Part shown: positions 50,196-63,580 of the stretch, one piece after another
Position numbering within the stretch: the stretch's first letter is position 1
Layout: the number at the start of each line of letters is the position of its first letter
Source: Colletes latitarsis
Taxonomy: Eukaryota; Arthropoda; Insecta; Hymenoptera; Colletidae
Assembly: GCF_051014445.1 (NCBI RefSeq)
Contig: NW_027488370.1
Coordinates: 9,920,001-9,984,000 of the forward strand
Direction: 5' to 3'
DNA: 64,000 bases
Translations under genes and position numbers: made by a program
Notes under the pieces: model-generated
The model's database searches: none
Seen by the model: only the letters and a program-made list of their open reading frames with translations
What the model was told of the DNA's origin: nothing

Positions 50196-53100
50196 ATGGC
50201 TAGATCCTGGGCTATTTCTGGATTGGATCACGTAGTAATGTGGTACCACACTGAAACTGTCAATTAAACCTGGTTTCGATCAATATTTTAGAGGATAACG
50301 CAAGTTAGGTCTGGGATAGGTCTGGGATTTGCCCTCATCAGGCTCATACTTTCGCGTTTTTCACATACTTGTTGAACAGATCCTGGGTTTTTTCTGGTTT
50401 GGATCACGTAGTTGTGTGGTACCACACAGAAACAGTCCATTAAACCTGGTTTCGCTCATTATTTCAGAGGATAACGCATGTTAGGTCTAGGTCAGGCCTG
50501 GGATTTTCACTCATCAGACTCATACTTTCGCATTCTTCACATACTTGTTGAACGGATCCTGGGGTTTTTCTGGTTTGGATCACGTAGTAATGTGGGACCA
50601 CACTGAAACAATCAATTAAACCTGGTCTTGATAAATATTTTTGAGGATAATTCATGTTAGGTCTAGGTTAGGTCTGGGATTTGCTCTCATCAGGCTCATT
50701 CTTTCGCATATTTCTCATACTTGATGGCTAGATCCTGGGCTTTTTCAGGATTGCATCACGTAGTAATGAAGTACAACACTGAAACAGTCAATTAAACCTG
50801 GTTTCGATCAATATTTTAGAGGATAACGCAAGTTAGGTCTGGGATAGGTCTGGGATTTGCCCTATTCAGGCTCATACTTTCGCGTTTTTCACATACTTGT
50901 TGAACAGATCCTGGGTTTTTTCTGGTTTGGATCACGTAGTTGTGTGGTACCACACAGAAACAGTCCATTAAACCTGGTTGCGATCAATATTCTAGAGGAT
51001 AACGCATGTTAGGACTGGGTTACGTCTAGGATTTGCCCCCATCAGGCTCATACTTTCGCATATTTCTCATACTTCATGGCTAGATCCTGGGCTGTTTCTG
51101 CACTGTATCACGTAGTAATGTGGTAACACGCTGAAACAGTCAATTAAACCTGGTTTCAATCAATATTTTAGACGATAACGCAAGCTAGGTCTGGGATAGG
51201 TCTAGGATTTGCCCTCATCAGGCTCTTACTATCGCATATTTCTCATACTTCATGGCTAGATCCTGGGCTATTTCTGGATTGGTTCACGTAGTAAAGTGGT
51301 ATCACACTGAAACATTCAATGAAACCTGGTCTGGATAAATATTTTAGAGGATAACGCATCTTAGGTCTGGGTTAGGTCTAAGATTTGCCCTCATCAGGCT
51401 CACAGTTTCGCGTTTTACACATACTTGTTGAACAGATCCTGGGTTTTTTCTGGTTTGGATCACGTAGTAATGTGGTACCACACTAAAACAGTCAATTAAA
51501 CCTGGTTTCGATCAATATTTTAGAGGATAACGCAAGTTAGGTCTGGGATAGGTCTGGGATTAGCCCTCATCAGACTCATACTTTCGCACACTTCACATAC
51601 TCGATGACAAGATCCTGGGTTTTTTTCTGGTTTGGATCACGTAGTAATGTGTTTCTACACTGAAACAGTCGATTAAACCTGGTTTCGATCAATATTTTTG
51701 AGGATAATTCATGTTAGGTCTAGGTTAGGTCTGGGATTTGCTCTCATCAGGCTCATTCTTTCGCATATTTCTCGTACTTGATGGCTTGATCCTGGGCTTT
51801 TTCTGGATTGCATCACGTAGTAATGAAGTACAACACTGAAACAGTCAATTAAACCTGGTTTCCATCAATATTTTAGAGGACAACGCAAGTTAGGTCTGGG
51901 ATAGGTCTGGGATTTGCCCTCATCAGGCTCATACTTTCGGGTTTTTCACATACTTGTTGAACAGATCCTGGGTTTTTTCTGGTTTGGATCCCGTAGTAGT
52001 GTGGTACCACACTGAAACTGTCAATTAAACCTGATTTCGATCAATATTTTAGAGGACAACGCAAGTTAGGTCTGGGATAGGTCTGGGATTTGCCCTCATC
52101 AGGCTCATACTTTCGCGTTTTTCACATACTTGTTGAACAGATCCTGGGTTTTTTCTGGTTTGGATCACGTAGTAATGTGGGACCACACTGAAACAGTCAA
52201 TTAAACCTGGTTTCGACCAATATTTTAGAGAATAATTCATGTTAGGTCTAGGTTAGGTCTGGGATTTGCTCTCATCAGGCTCATTCTTTCGCATATTTCT
52301 CGTACTTGATGGCTAGATCCTGGGCTTTTTCTGGATTGCATCACGTAGTAATGAAGTACAACACTGAAACAGTCAATTAAACCTGGTTTCCATCAATATT
52401 TTAGAGGACAACGCAAGTTAGGTCTGGGATAGGTCTGGGATTTGCCCTCATCAGGCTCATACTTTCGGGTTTTTCACATACTTGTTGAACAGATCCTGGG
52501 TTTTTTCTGGTTTGGATCCCGTAGTAGTGTGGTACCACACTGAAACAGTCCATTAAACCTGGTTTCGCTCATTATTTTAGAGGATAACGCATGTTAGGTC
52601 TAGGTCAGGCCTGGGATTTTCACTCATCAGGCTCATACTTTCGCATTCTTCACATACTTGTTGAACGGATCCTGAGGTTTTTCTGGTTTGGATCACGTAG
52701 CAATGTGGGACCACACTGAAACAATCAATTAAACCTGGTCTTGATAAATATTTTAGAGGATAACGCATGTTAGGTCTGGGTTAGGTCTAGGATTTGCCCT
52801 CGTCAGGCTCATACTTTCGCATATTTCTCATACTTCATGGCTAGATCCTGGGCTATTTCTGGATTGGATCACGTAGTAATGTGGTACCACACTGAAACTG
52901 TCAATTAAACCTGGTTTCGATCAATATTTTAGAGGATAACGCAAGTTAGGTCTGGGATAGGTCTGGGATTTGCCCTCATCAGGCTCATACTTTCGCGTTT
53001 TTCACATACTTGTTGAACAGATCCTGGGTTTTTTCTCTCTTGGATCACGTAGTAGTGTGGTTCCACACTGAAACAGTCAATTAAACCTGGTTTCGATCAA

Positions 53101-56100
53101 TATTTTAGAGGATAACGCAAGTTAGGTCTGGGATAGGTCTGGGACTTGCCCTCATCAGGCTCATACTTTTGCGTTTTTCACATACTTGTTGAACAGATCC
53201 TGGGCTATTTCTGGATTGGATCACGTAGTAATGTGGTACCACACTGAAACTGTCAATTAAACCTGGTTTCGATCAATATTTTAGAGGATAACGCAAGTTA
53301 GGTCTGGGATAGGTCTGGGATTTGCCCTCATGAGGCTCATACTTTCGCGTTTTTCACATACTTGTTGAACAGATCCTGGGTTTTTTCTGGTTTGGATCAC
53401 GTAGTTGTGTGGTACCACACAGAAACAGTCCATTAAACCTGGTTTCGCTCATTATTTCAGAGGATAACGCATGTTAGGTCTAGGTCAGGCCTGGGATTTT
53501 CACTCATCAGACTCATACTTTCGCATTCTTCACATACTTGTTGAACGGATCCCGGGGTTTTTCTGGTTTGGATCACGTAGTAATGTGGGACCACACTGAA
53601 ACAATCAATTAAACCTGGTCTTGATAAATATTTTTGAGGATAATTCATGTTAGGTCTAGGTTAGGTCTGGGATTTGCTCTCATCAGGCTCATTCTTTCGC
53701 ATATTTCTCATACTTGATGGCTAGATCCTGGGCTTTTTCTGGATTGCATCACGTAGTAATGAAGTACAACACTGAAACAGTCAATTAAACCTGGTTTCGA
53801 TCAATATTTTAGAGGATAACGCAAGTTAGGTCTGGGATAGGTCTGGGATTTGCCCTATTCAGGCTCATACTTTCGCGTTTTTCACATACTTGTTGAACAG
53901 ATCCTGGGTTTTTTCTGGTTTGGATCACGTAGTTGTGTGGTACCACACAGAAACAGTCCATTAAACCTGGTTGCGATCAATATTCTAGAGGATAACGCAT
54001 GTTAGGACTGGGTTACGTCTAGGATTTGCCCCCATCAGGCTCATACTTTCGCATATTTCTCATACTTCATGGCTAGATCCTGGGCTGTTTCTGCACTGTA
54101 TCACGTAGTAATGTGGTAACACGCTGAAACAGTCAATTAAACCTGGTTTCAATCAATATTTTAGACGATAACGCAAGCTAGGTCTGGGATAGGTCTAGGA
54201 TTTGCCCTCATCAGGCTCTTACTATCGCATATTTCTCATACTTCATGGCTAGATCCTGGGCTATTTCTGGATTGGTTCACGTAGTAAAGTGGTATCACAC
54301 TGAAACATTCAATGAAACCTGGTCTGGATAAATATTTTAGAGGATAACGCATCTTAGGTCTGGGTTAGGTCTAAGATTTGCCCTCATCAGGCTCACAGTT
54401 TCGCGTTTTACACATACTTGTTGAACAGATCCTGGGTTTTTTCTGGTTTGGATCACGTAGTAATGTGGTACCACACTAAAACAGTCAATTAAACCTGGTT
54501 TCGATCAATATTTTAGAGGATAACGCAAGTTAGGTCTGGGATAGGTCTGGGATTAGCCCTCATCAGACTCATACTTTCGCACACTTCACATACTCGATGA
54601 CAAGATCCTGGGTTTTTTTCTGGTTTGGATCACGTAGTAATGTGTTTCTACACTGAAACAGTCGATTAAACCTGGTTTCGATCAATATTTTTGAGGATAA
54701 TTCATGTTAGGTCTAGGTTAGGTCTGGGATTTGCTCTCATCAGGCTCATTCTTTCGCATATTTCTCGTACTTGATGGCTAGATCCTGGGCTTTTTCTGGA
54801 TTGCATCACGTAGTAATGAAGTACAACACTGAAACAGTCAATTAAACCTGGTTTCCATCAATATTTTAGAGGACAACGCAAGTTAGGTCTGGGATAGGTC
54901 TGGGATTTGCCCTCATCAGGCTCATACTTTCGGGTTTTTCACATACTTGTTGAACAGATCCTGGGTTTTTTCTGGTTTGGATCCCGTAGTAGTGTGGTAC
55001 CACACTGAAACTGTCAATTAAACCTGATTTCGATCAATATTTTAGAGGACAACGCAAGTTAGGTCTGGGATAGGTCTGGGATTTGCCCTCATCAGGCTCA
55101 TACTTTCGCGTTTTTCACATACTTGTTGAACAGATCCTGGGTTTTTTCTGGTTTGGATCACGTAGTAATGTGGGACCACACTGAAACAGTCAATTAATCC
55201 TGGTTTCGACCAATATTTTAGAGAATAATTCATGTTAGGTCTAGGTTAGGTCTGGGATTTGCTCTCATCAGGCTCATTCTTTCGCATATTTCTCGTACTT
55301 GATGGCTAGATCCTGGGCTTTTTCTGGATTGCATCACGTAGTAATGAAGTACAACACTGAAACAGTCAATTAAACCTGGTTTCCATCAATATTTTAGAGG
55401 ACAACGCAAGTTAGGTCTGGGATAGGTCTGGGATTTGCCCTCATCAGGCTCATACTTTCGGGTTTTTCACATACTTGTTGAACAGATCCTGGGTTTTTTC
55501 TGGTTTGGATCCCGTAGTAGTGTGGTACCACACTGAAACAGTCCATTAAACCTGGTTTCGCTCATTATTTTAGAGGATAACGCATGTTAGGTCTAGGTCA
55601 GGCCTGGGATTTTCACTCATCAGGCTCATACTTTCGCATTCTTCACATACTTGTTGAACGGATCCTGAGGTTTTTCTGGTTTGGATCACGTAGCAATGTG
55701 GGACCACACTGAAACAATCAATTAAACCTGGTCTTGATAAATATTTTAGAGGATAACGCATGTTAGGTCTGGGTTAGGTCTAGGATTTGCCCTCGTCAGG
55801 CTCATACTTTCGCATATTTCTCATACTTCATGGCTAGATCCTGGGCTATTTCTGGATTGGATCACGTAGTAATGTGGTACCACACTGAAACTGTCAATTA
55901 AACCTGGTTTCGATCAATATTTTAGAGGATAACGCAAGTTAGGTCTGGGATAGGTCTGGGATTTGCCCTCATCAGGCTCATACTTTCGCGTTTTTCACAT
56001 ACTTGTTGAACAGATCCTGGGTTTTTTCTCTCTTGGATCACGTAGTAGTGTGGTTCCACACTGAAACAGTCAATTAAACCTGGTTTCGATCAATATTTTA

Positions 56101-56289
56101 GAGGATAACGCAAGTTAGGTCTGGGATAGGTCTGGGACTTGCCCTCATCAGGCTCATACTTTTGCGTTTTTCACATACTTGTTGAACAGATCCTGGGCTA
56201 TTTCTGGATTGGATCACGTAGTAATGTGGTACCACACTGAAACTGTCAATTAAACCTGGTTTCGATCAATATTTTAGAGGATAACGCAT
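50196..56289 (+). repeat. 17-mer HOR (2,993 bp), two tandem copies plus a short third start
   Basis: Copy 1 is about 50196-53188 and copy 2 about 53189-56181, followed by about 108 bp of a further repeat. The offset 2,993 equals 17 x 176 plus 1. The extra base comes from a class D monomer with a seven-T run. Differences are few (for example GATCCCGGGG at 53550, TTAATCCTGG at 55195). The joint near 53196 is a hybrid monomer: class B left half (TTGAACAGATCC) with class A right half (GGGCTATTTC). The same hybrid recurs at 56189. Confidence 0.88.
53029..53046 (+). repeat. altered T-run monomer TTTTTTCTCTCTTGG, duplicated with the 17-mer
   Basis: The normal TTTTTTCTGGTTTGG reads TTTTTTCTCTCTTGG here. 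The same change is present near 56026, exactly 2,993 bp on. I saw it at no other place, so it predates the 17-mer duplication and serves as a marker of it. Confidence 0.8.
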
Positions 56290-57641
56290 CTTAGGTCTGG
56301 GTTAGGTCTAAGATTTGCCCTCATCAGGCTCACAGTTTCGCGTTTTTCACATACTTGTTGAACAGATCCTGGGTTTTTTTCTGGTTTGGATCACGTAGTA
56401 ATGTGTTTCCACACTGAAACAGTCGATTAAACCTGGTTTCGATCAATATTTTAGAGGATAACGCAATTTAGGTCTGGGATAGGTCTGGGATTAGCCCTCA
56501 TCAGACTCATACTTACGCACACTTCACATACTCGATGACAAGATCCTGGGTTTTTTTCTGGTTTGGATCACGTAGTAATGTGTTTCTACACTGAAACAGT
56601 CGATTAAACCTGGTTTCGATCAATATTTTAGAGGATAACGCAAGTTAGGTCTGGGATAGGTCTGGGATTTGCCCTCATCAGAAACATACTTTCGCACACT
56701 TCACATACTCGTTGAACAGATCCTGGGTTATTTTCTGGTTTGGATCACATAGTAATGTGGTACCACACTGAAACAGTCGATTAAACCAGGTTTCGATCAA
56801 TATTTTTGAGGATAACGCATGTTAGGTCTAGGTTAGGCATGGGATTTTCACTCATCAGTCTCATACTTTCGCATTCTTCACATACTTGTTGAACGGATCC
56901 AGGGTTTTTTCTGGTTTGGAACACGTCGTAATGTGGTACCACACTGAAACTGTCAATTAAACCTGGTTTCGATCAATATTTTAGAGGATAACGCATCTTA
57001 GGTCTGGGTTAGGTCTAAGATTTGCCCTCATCAGGCTCACAGTTTCGCGTTTTTCACATACTTGTTGAACAGATCCTGGGTTTTTTTCTGGTTTGGATCA
57101 CGTAGTAATGTGTTTCCACACTGAAACAGTCGATTAAACCTGGTTTCGATCAATATTTTAGAGGATAACGCAAGTTAGGTCTGGGATAGGTCTGGGATTA
57201 GCCCTCATCAGACTCATACTTTCGCACACTTCACATACTCGATGACAAGATCCTGGGTTTTTTTCTGGTTTGGATCACGTAGTAATGTGTTTCTACACTG
57301 AAACAGTCGATTAAACCTGGTTTCGATCAATATTTTAGAGGATAACGCAAGTTAGGTCTGGGATAGGTCTGGGATTTGCCCTCATCAGAAACATACTTTC
57401 GCACACTTCACATACTCGTTGAACAGATCCTGGGTTATTTTCTGGTTTGGATCACATAGTAATGTGGTACCACACTGAAACAGTCGATTAAACCAGGTTT
57501 CGATCAATATTTTTGAGGATAACGCATGTTAGGTCTAGGTTAGGCATGGGATTTTCACTCATCAGTCTCATACTTTCGCATTCTTCACATACTTGTTGAA
57601 CGGATCCAGGGTTTTTTCTGGTCTGGAACACGTCGTAATGT
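56228..57641 (+). repeat. 4-mer HOR (707 bp), two tandem copies
   Basis: Units 56228-56934 and 56935-57641 repeat at 707 bp (4 x 176 plus 3). The three extra bases come from two D-like monomers with a seven-T run and one class C monomer with GGGTTATTTTC. Markers: GTGTTTCCACAC, GTGTTTCTACAC, TCATCAGAAACATAC and GATCCAGGGTTTTTTC. The match ends where GTGGTACC in the first unit's continuation becomes GTGGGTCC. Confidence 0.86.
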
Positions 57642-59979
57642 GGGTCCACACTGAAACAATCAATTAAACCTGGTCTTGATAAATATTTTAGAGGATAACG
57701 CATGTTAGGTCTGGGATAGGTCAGGGATTTGCCATCATCTGACTCATACTTTCGCACACTTCACATACTCGTTGAACAGATCCTGGGTTTTTTCTGGTTT
57801 GGATCACGTAGCAATGTGGGACCACACTGAAACAGTCAATTAAACCTGGTTTCGACCAATATTTTAGAGAATAATTCATGTTAGGTCTAGGTTAGGTCTG
57901 GGATTTGCTCTCATCAGGCTCATTCTTTCGCATATTTCTCATACTTGATGGCTAGATCCTGGGCTTTTTCTGGATTGCATCACGTAGTAATGAAGTACAA
58001 CACTGAAACAGTCAATTAAACCTGGTTTCCATCAATATTTTAGAGGACAACGCAAGTTAGGTCTGGGATAGGTCTGGGATATGCCCTCATCAGGCTCATA
58101 CTTTCGGGTTTTTCAAATACTTGTTGAACAGATCCTGGGTTTTTTCTGGCTTGGATCACGTAGTAGTGTGGTTCCACACTGAAACAGTCCATTAAACCTG
58201 GTTTGGATCAATATTTTAGAGGATAACGCATGTTAGGTCTAGGTTAATTCTGGGATTTTCACTCATCAGACTCATACTTTCGCATTCTTCACATACTTGT
58301 TGAACGGATCCTGGGGTTTTTCTTGTTTGGATCACGTAGTAATGTGGGACCACACTGAAACAATCAATTAAACCTGGTCTTGATAAATATTTTAGAGGAT
58401 AACGCATGTTAGGTCTGGGTTAGGTCTAGGATTTGCCCTCGTCAGCCTCATACTTTCGCATATTTCTCATACTTCATGGCTAGATCCTGGGCTATTTCTG
58501 GATTGGATCACGTAGTAATGTGATACCACACTGAAACTGTCAATTAAACCTGGTTTCGATCAATATTTTAGAGGATAACGCTAGTTAGGTCTGGGATAGG
58601 TCTGGGATTTGCCCTCATCAGGCTCATACTTTCGCGTTTTTCACATACTTGTTGAACAGATCCTGGGTTTTTTCTGGCTTGGATCACGTAGTAGTGTGGT
58701 TCCACACTGAAACAGTCCATTAAACCTGGTTTGGATCAATATTTTAGAGGATAACGCATGTTAGGTCTAGGTTAGGTCTGGGATTTGCTCTCATCAGGCT
58801 CATTCTTTCGCATATTTCTCATACTTGATGGCTAGATCCTGGGCTTTTTCAGGATTGCATCACGTAGTAATGAAGTACAACACTGAAACAGTCAATTAAA
58901 CATGGTTTCCATCAATATTTTAGAGGACAACGCAAGTTAGGTCTGGGATAGGTCTGGGATTTGCCCTCATCAGGCTCATACTTTCGCGTTTTTCACATAC
59001 TTGTTGAACAGATCCTGGGCTATTTCTGGATTGGATCACGTAGTAAAGTGGTACCACACTGAAACATTCAATGAAACCTGGTCTGGATAAATATTTTAGA
59101 GGATAACGCATCTTAGGTCTGGGTTAGGTCTAAGATTTGCCCTCATCAGGCTCATTCTTTCTCATATTTCTCATACTTGATGGCTAGATCCTGGGCTTTT
59201 TCTGGATTGCATCACGTAGTAATGAAGTACAACACTGAAACAGTCAATTAAACCTGGTTTCCATCAATATTTTAGAGGACAACGCAAGTTAGGTCTGGGA
59301 TAGCTCTGGGATTTGCCCTCATCAGACTCATACTTTCGCACACTTCACATACTCGTTGAACAGATCCTGGGTTTTTTTCTGGTTTGGATCACGTAGTAAT
59401 GTGGGACCACACTGAGACAATCAATTAAACCTGGTCTTGATAAATATTTTAGAGGATAACGCATGTTATGTCTGGGTTACGTCTAGGAGTTGCCCCCATC
59501 AGGCTCATACTTTCGCATATTTCTCATACTTCATGGCTAGATCCGGGGCTGTTTCTGCATTGTATCACGTAGTAATGTGGTAACACGCTGAAACAGTCAA
59601 TTAAACCTGGTTTCGATCAATATTTTAGACGATAACGGAAGTTAGGTCTGGGCGAGGTCTAGGATTTGCCCTCATCAGGCTCTTACTATCGCATATTTCT
59701 CATACTTCATGGCTAGATCCTGGGCTATTTCTGGATTGGATCACGTAGTAAAGTGGTGTCACACTGAAACATTCAATGAAACCTGGTCTGGATGAATATT
59801 TTAGAGGATAACGCATCATAGGTCTGGGTTAGGTCTAAGATTTGCCCTCATCAGGCTCACAGTTTCGCGTTTTTCACATACTTGTTGAACAGATCCTGGG
59901 TTTTTTCTGGTTTGGATCACGTAGTAATGTGGTGCCACACTAAAACAGTCAATGAAACCTGGTTTCGATCAATATTTTA
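57642..59979 (+). repeat. mixed monomers before the third large-block copy
   Basis: About 13.3 monomers. A 3-monomer step (528 bp) links 58148 and 58676 through TTTTTTCTGGCTTGG and CCTGGTTTGGATC. That variant recurs near 62550. A class B/A hybrid (TTGAACAGATCC then GGGCTATTTC) lies near 59011. One monomer near 59541 has GATCCGGGGC. Satellite only. Confidence 0.72.
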
Positions 59980-62900
59980 GAGGATAACGCAAGTTAGGTC
60001 TGGGATAGGTCTGGGATTAGCCCTCATCAGACTCATACTTTCGCACACTTCACATACTCGATGACAAGATCCTGGGTTTTTTTCCGGTTTGGATCACGTA
60101 GTAATGTGTTTCCACACTGAAACAGACGATTAAACCTGGTTTCGATCAATATTTTAGAGGATAACGCAAGTTAGGTCTGGGATAGGTCTGGGATTTGCCC
60201 TCATCCGACTCATACTTTCGCACACTTCACATACTCGTTGAACAGATCCTGGGTTATTTTCTGGTTTGGATCACATAGTAATGTGGTGCCACACTGAAAC
60301 AGTCGATTAAACCAGGTTTCGATCAATATTTTTGAGGATAACGCATGTTAGGTCTAGGTTAGGCATGGGATTTTCACTCATCAGACTCATACTTTCGCAT
60401 TCTTCACATACTTGTTGAACGGATCCTGGGTTTTTTCTGGTTTGGAACACGTCGTAATGTGGGTCCACACTGAAACAATCTATTAAACCTGGTCTTGATA
60501 AAAATTTTAGAGGATAACGCATGTTAGGTATGAGATAGGTCTGGGATTTGCCCTCATCGGACTCATACTTTCGCACACTTCACATACTCGTTGAACAGAT
60601 CCTGGGTTATTTTCTGGTTTGGATCACTACTAATGTGGTACCACTCTGAAACAGTCGATTAAACCAGGTTTTGATCAATATTTTTGAGGATAACGCATGT
60701 TAGGTCTAGGTTAGGCTTGGGATTTTCACTCATCAGACTCATACTTTCGCATTCTTCGCATACTTGTTGAACTGATCCTGGGCTTTTTCTGGTTTGGATC
60801 ACGTAGTAATGTGGTTCCACACTGAAACAGTCGGTTAAACCTAGTTTCGATCAATATTTTAGAGGATAACGCAAGTTAGGTCTGGGATAGGTCTGGGATT
60901 TGCCCTCATCAGACTCATACTTACGCACACTTCACATACTCGTTGAGCAGATCCTGGGTTATTTTCTGGTTTGGATCACATAGTAATGTGGTACCAAACT
61001 GAAACAGTCGATTAAACCAGGTTTCGATCAATATTTTTGAGGATAACGCATGTTAGGTCTAGGTTAGGCCTGGGATTTTCACTCATCAGACTCATACTTT
61101 CGTATTCTTCACATACTTGTTGAACGGATCCTGGGTTTTTTCTGGTTTGGATCCCGTAGTAGTGTGGTACCACACTGAAACAGTCCATTAAACCTGGTTT
61201 CGCGCAATATTTTAGAGGATAACGCATGTTAGCTCTAGGTTAGGTCTGGGATTTGCTCTCATCAGGCTCATTCTTTCGCATATTTCTCATACTTCATGGC
61301 TAGATCCTGGGCTGTTTCTGCATTGTATCACGTAGCAATGTGGTACCACGCTGAAACAGTCAATTAAACCTGGTTTCGATCAATATTTTAAAGGATAACG
61401 CAAGTTAGGTCTGGGATAGGACTAGGATTTGCCCTCATCAGGCTCTTACTATCGCATATTTCTCATACTTCATGGCTAGATCCTGGGCTATTTCTGGATT
61501 GGATCACGTAGAAAAGTGGTACCACACTGAAACATTCAATGAAGCCTGTTCTGGATAAATATTTTAGAGGAGAACGCATCTGAGGTCAGGGTTAGGTCTA
61601 AGATTTGCCCTCATCAGGCTCACAGTTTCGCGTTTTTCACATACTTGTTAAACAGATCCTGGGTTGTTTCTGGTTTGGATCACGTAGTAATGTGGTACCA
61701 CACTAAAAAACCAATTAAACCTGGTTTCGATCAATATTTTAGAGGATAACGCAAGCTAGGTCTGGGATAGGTCTGGGATTAGCCCTCATCAGACTCATAC
61801 TTTCGCACACTTCACATACTCGTTGACAAGATCCTGGGTTTTTTTCTGGTTTGGATCACGTAGTAATGTGGTTCCACACTGAAACAGTCGATTAAACCTG
61901 GTTTCGATCAATATTTTAGAGGATAACGCAAGTTAGGTCTGGGATAGGTCTGGGGTTTGCCCTCATCAGGCTCATACTTTCGCGTTTTTCACATACTAGT
62001 TGAACAGATCCTGGGTTTTTTTCTGGTTTGGATCCCGTAGTAGTGTGGTACCACACTGAAACAGTCCATTAAACCTGGTTTCGCTCAATATTTTAGAGGA
62101 TAACGCATGTTAGGTCTAAGTCAGGCCTGGTTTTTTCACTCATCAGACTCATACTTTCGCATTCTTCACATACTTGTTGAACGGATCCTGGGATTTTTCT
62201 GGTTTGGGTCACGCAGTAATGTGGTACCACACTGAAACCGTCCATTAAACCTGGTCTTGATAAATATTTTAGAGGATAACGCCTGTTAGGTCTGGGATAG
62301 ATCTGGGATTTGCCCTCATCAGACTCATACTTTCGCATATTTCTCATACCTCATGGCTAGATCCTGGGCTATTTCTGGATTGGATCACGTAGTAATGTGG
62401 TATCACACTGAAACAGTCATTTAAACCTGGTTTCGATCAATATTTTAGAGGATAACGCAAGTTAGGTCTGGGATAGGTCTGGGATTTGCCCTCATCAGGC
62501 TCATACTTTCGCGTTTTTCACATACTTGTTGAACAGATCCTGGGTTTTTTCTGGCTTGGATCACGTAGTAGTGTGGTTCCACACTGAAACAGTCCATTAA
62601 ACCTGGTTTGGATCAATATTTTAGGGGATAACGCATGTTAGGTCTAGGTTAGGTCTGGGATTTTCACTCATCAGACCCATACTTTCGCATTCTTCACATA
62701 CTTGTTGAACGGATCCTGGGTTTTTTCTGGTTTGGATCACGTAGTAATGTGGGACCACACTGAAACAATCAATTAAACCTGGTCTTGATAAATATTTTAG
62801 AGGATAACGCATGTTAGGTCTGGGATAGGTCTGGGATTTGCCCTCATCTGACTCATACTTTCGCATATTTCTCATACTCCATGGCTAGATCCTGGGCTAT

Positions 62901-63580
62901 TTCTGGATTGGATCACGTAGTAATGTGGTACCGCACTGAAACAGTCAATTAAACCTGGTTTCGATCAATATTTTAGAGGACAACGCAAGTTAGGTCTGGG
63001 ATAGGTCTGGGATTTGCCCTATTCAGGCTCATACTTTCGCGTTTTTACATACTTGTTGAACAGATCCTGGGTTTTTTCTGGTTTGGATCACGTAGTTGTG
63101 TGGTACCACACAGAAACAGTCCATTAAGCCTGGTTGCGATCAATATTCTATTGGATAACGCATGTTAGGTCTGGGTTACGTCTAGGATTTGCCCCCATCA
63201 GGCTCATACTTTCGCATATTTCTCATACTTCATGGCTAGATCCAAGGCTGTTTCTGCATTGTATCACGTAGTAATGTGGTAACACGCTGAAACAGTCAAT
63301 TAAACCTGGTTTCGATCAATATTTTAGACGATAACGCAAGCTAGGTCTGGGATAGGTCTAGGATTTGCCCTCATCCGGCTCTTACTATCGCATATTTCTC
63401 ATACTTCATGGCTAGATCCTGGGCTATTTCTGGATTGGATCACGTAGTAAAGTGGTATCACACTGAAACATTCAATGAAACCTGGTCTGGATAAATATTT
63501 TAGAGGATAACGCATCTTAGGTCTGGGTTAGGTCTAAGATTTGCCCTCATCAGGCTCACAGTTTCGCGTTTTTCACATAC
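59980..63580 (+). repeat. large HOR block, copy 3 (diverged)
   Basis: Follows the same monomer order as 37.6-41.2 and 44.8-48.2 kb, at about +15,142 bp from copy 2. Markers kept: AACAGACGATT (60121), AACACGTCG (60446), GATCACTACTAATG (60621, TAG in the other copies), CGGTTAAACCTAG, CTAGTTGAACAG, GCCCTATTCAGG and GGGTTACGTC. It lacks the extra A in CTAGGTTAGGC and the 8-bp deletion shared by the other two, and it differs by single monomers. It therefore split off before copies 1 and 2 separated, or has been partly converted. Confidence 0.78.
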
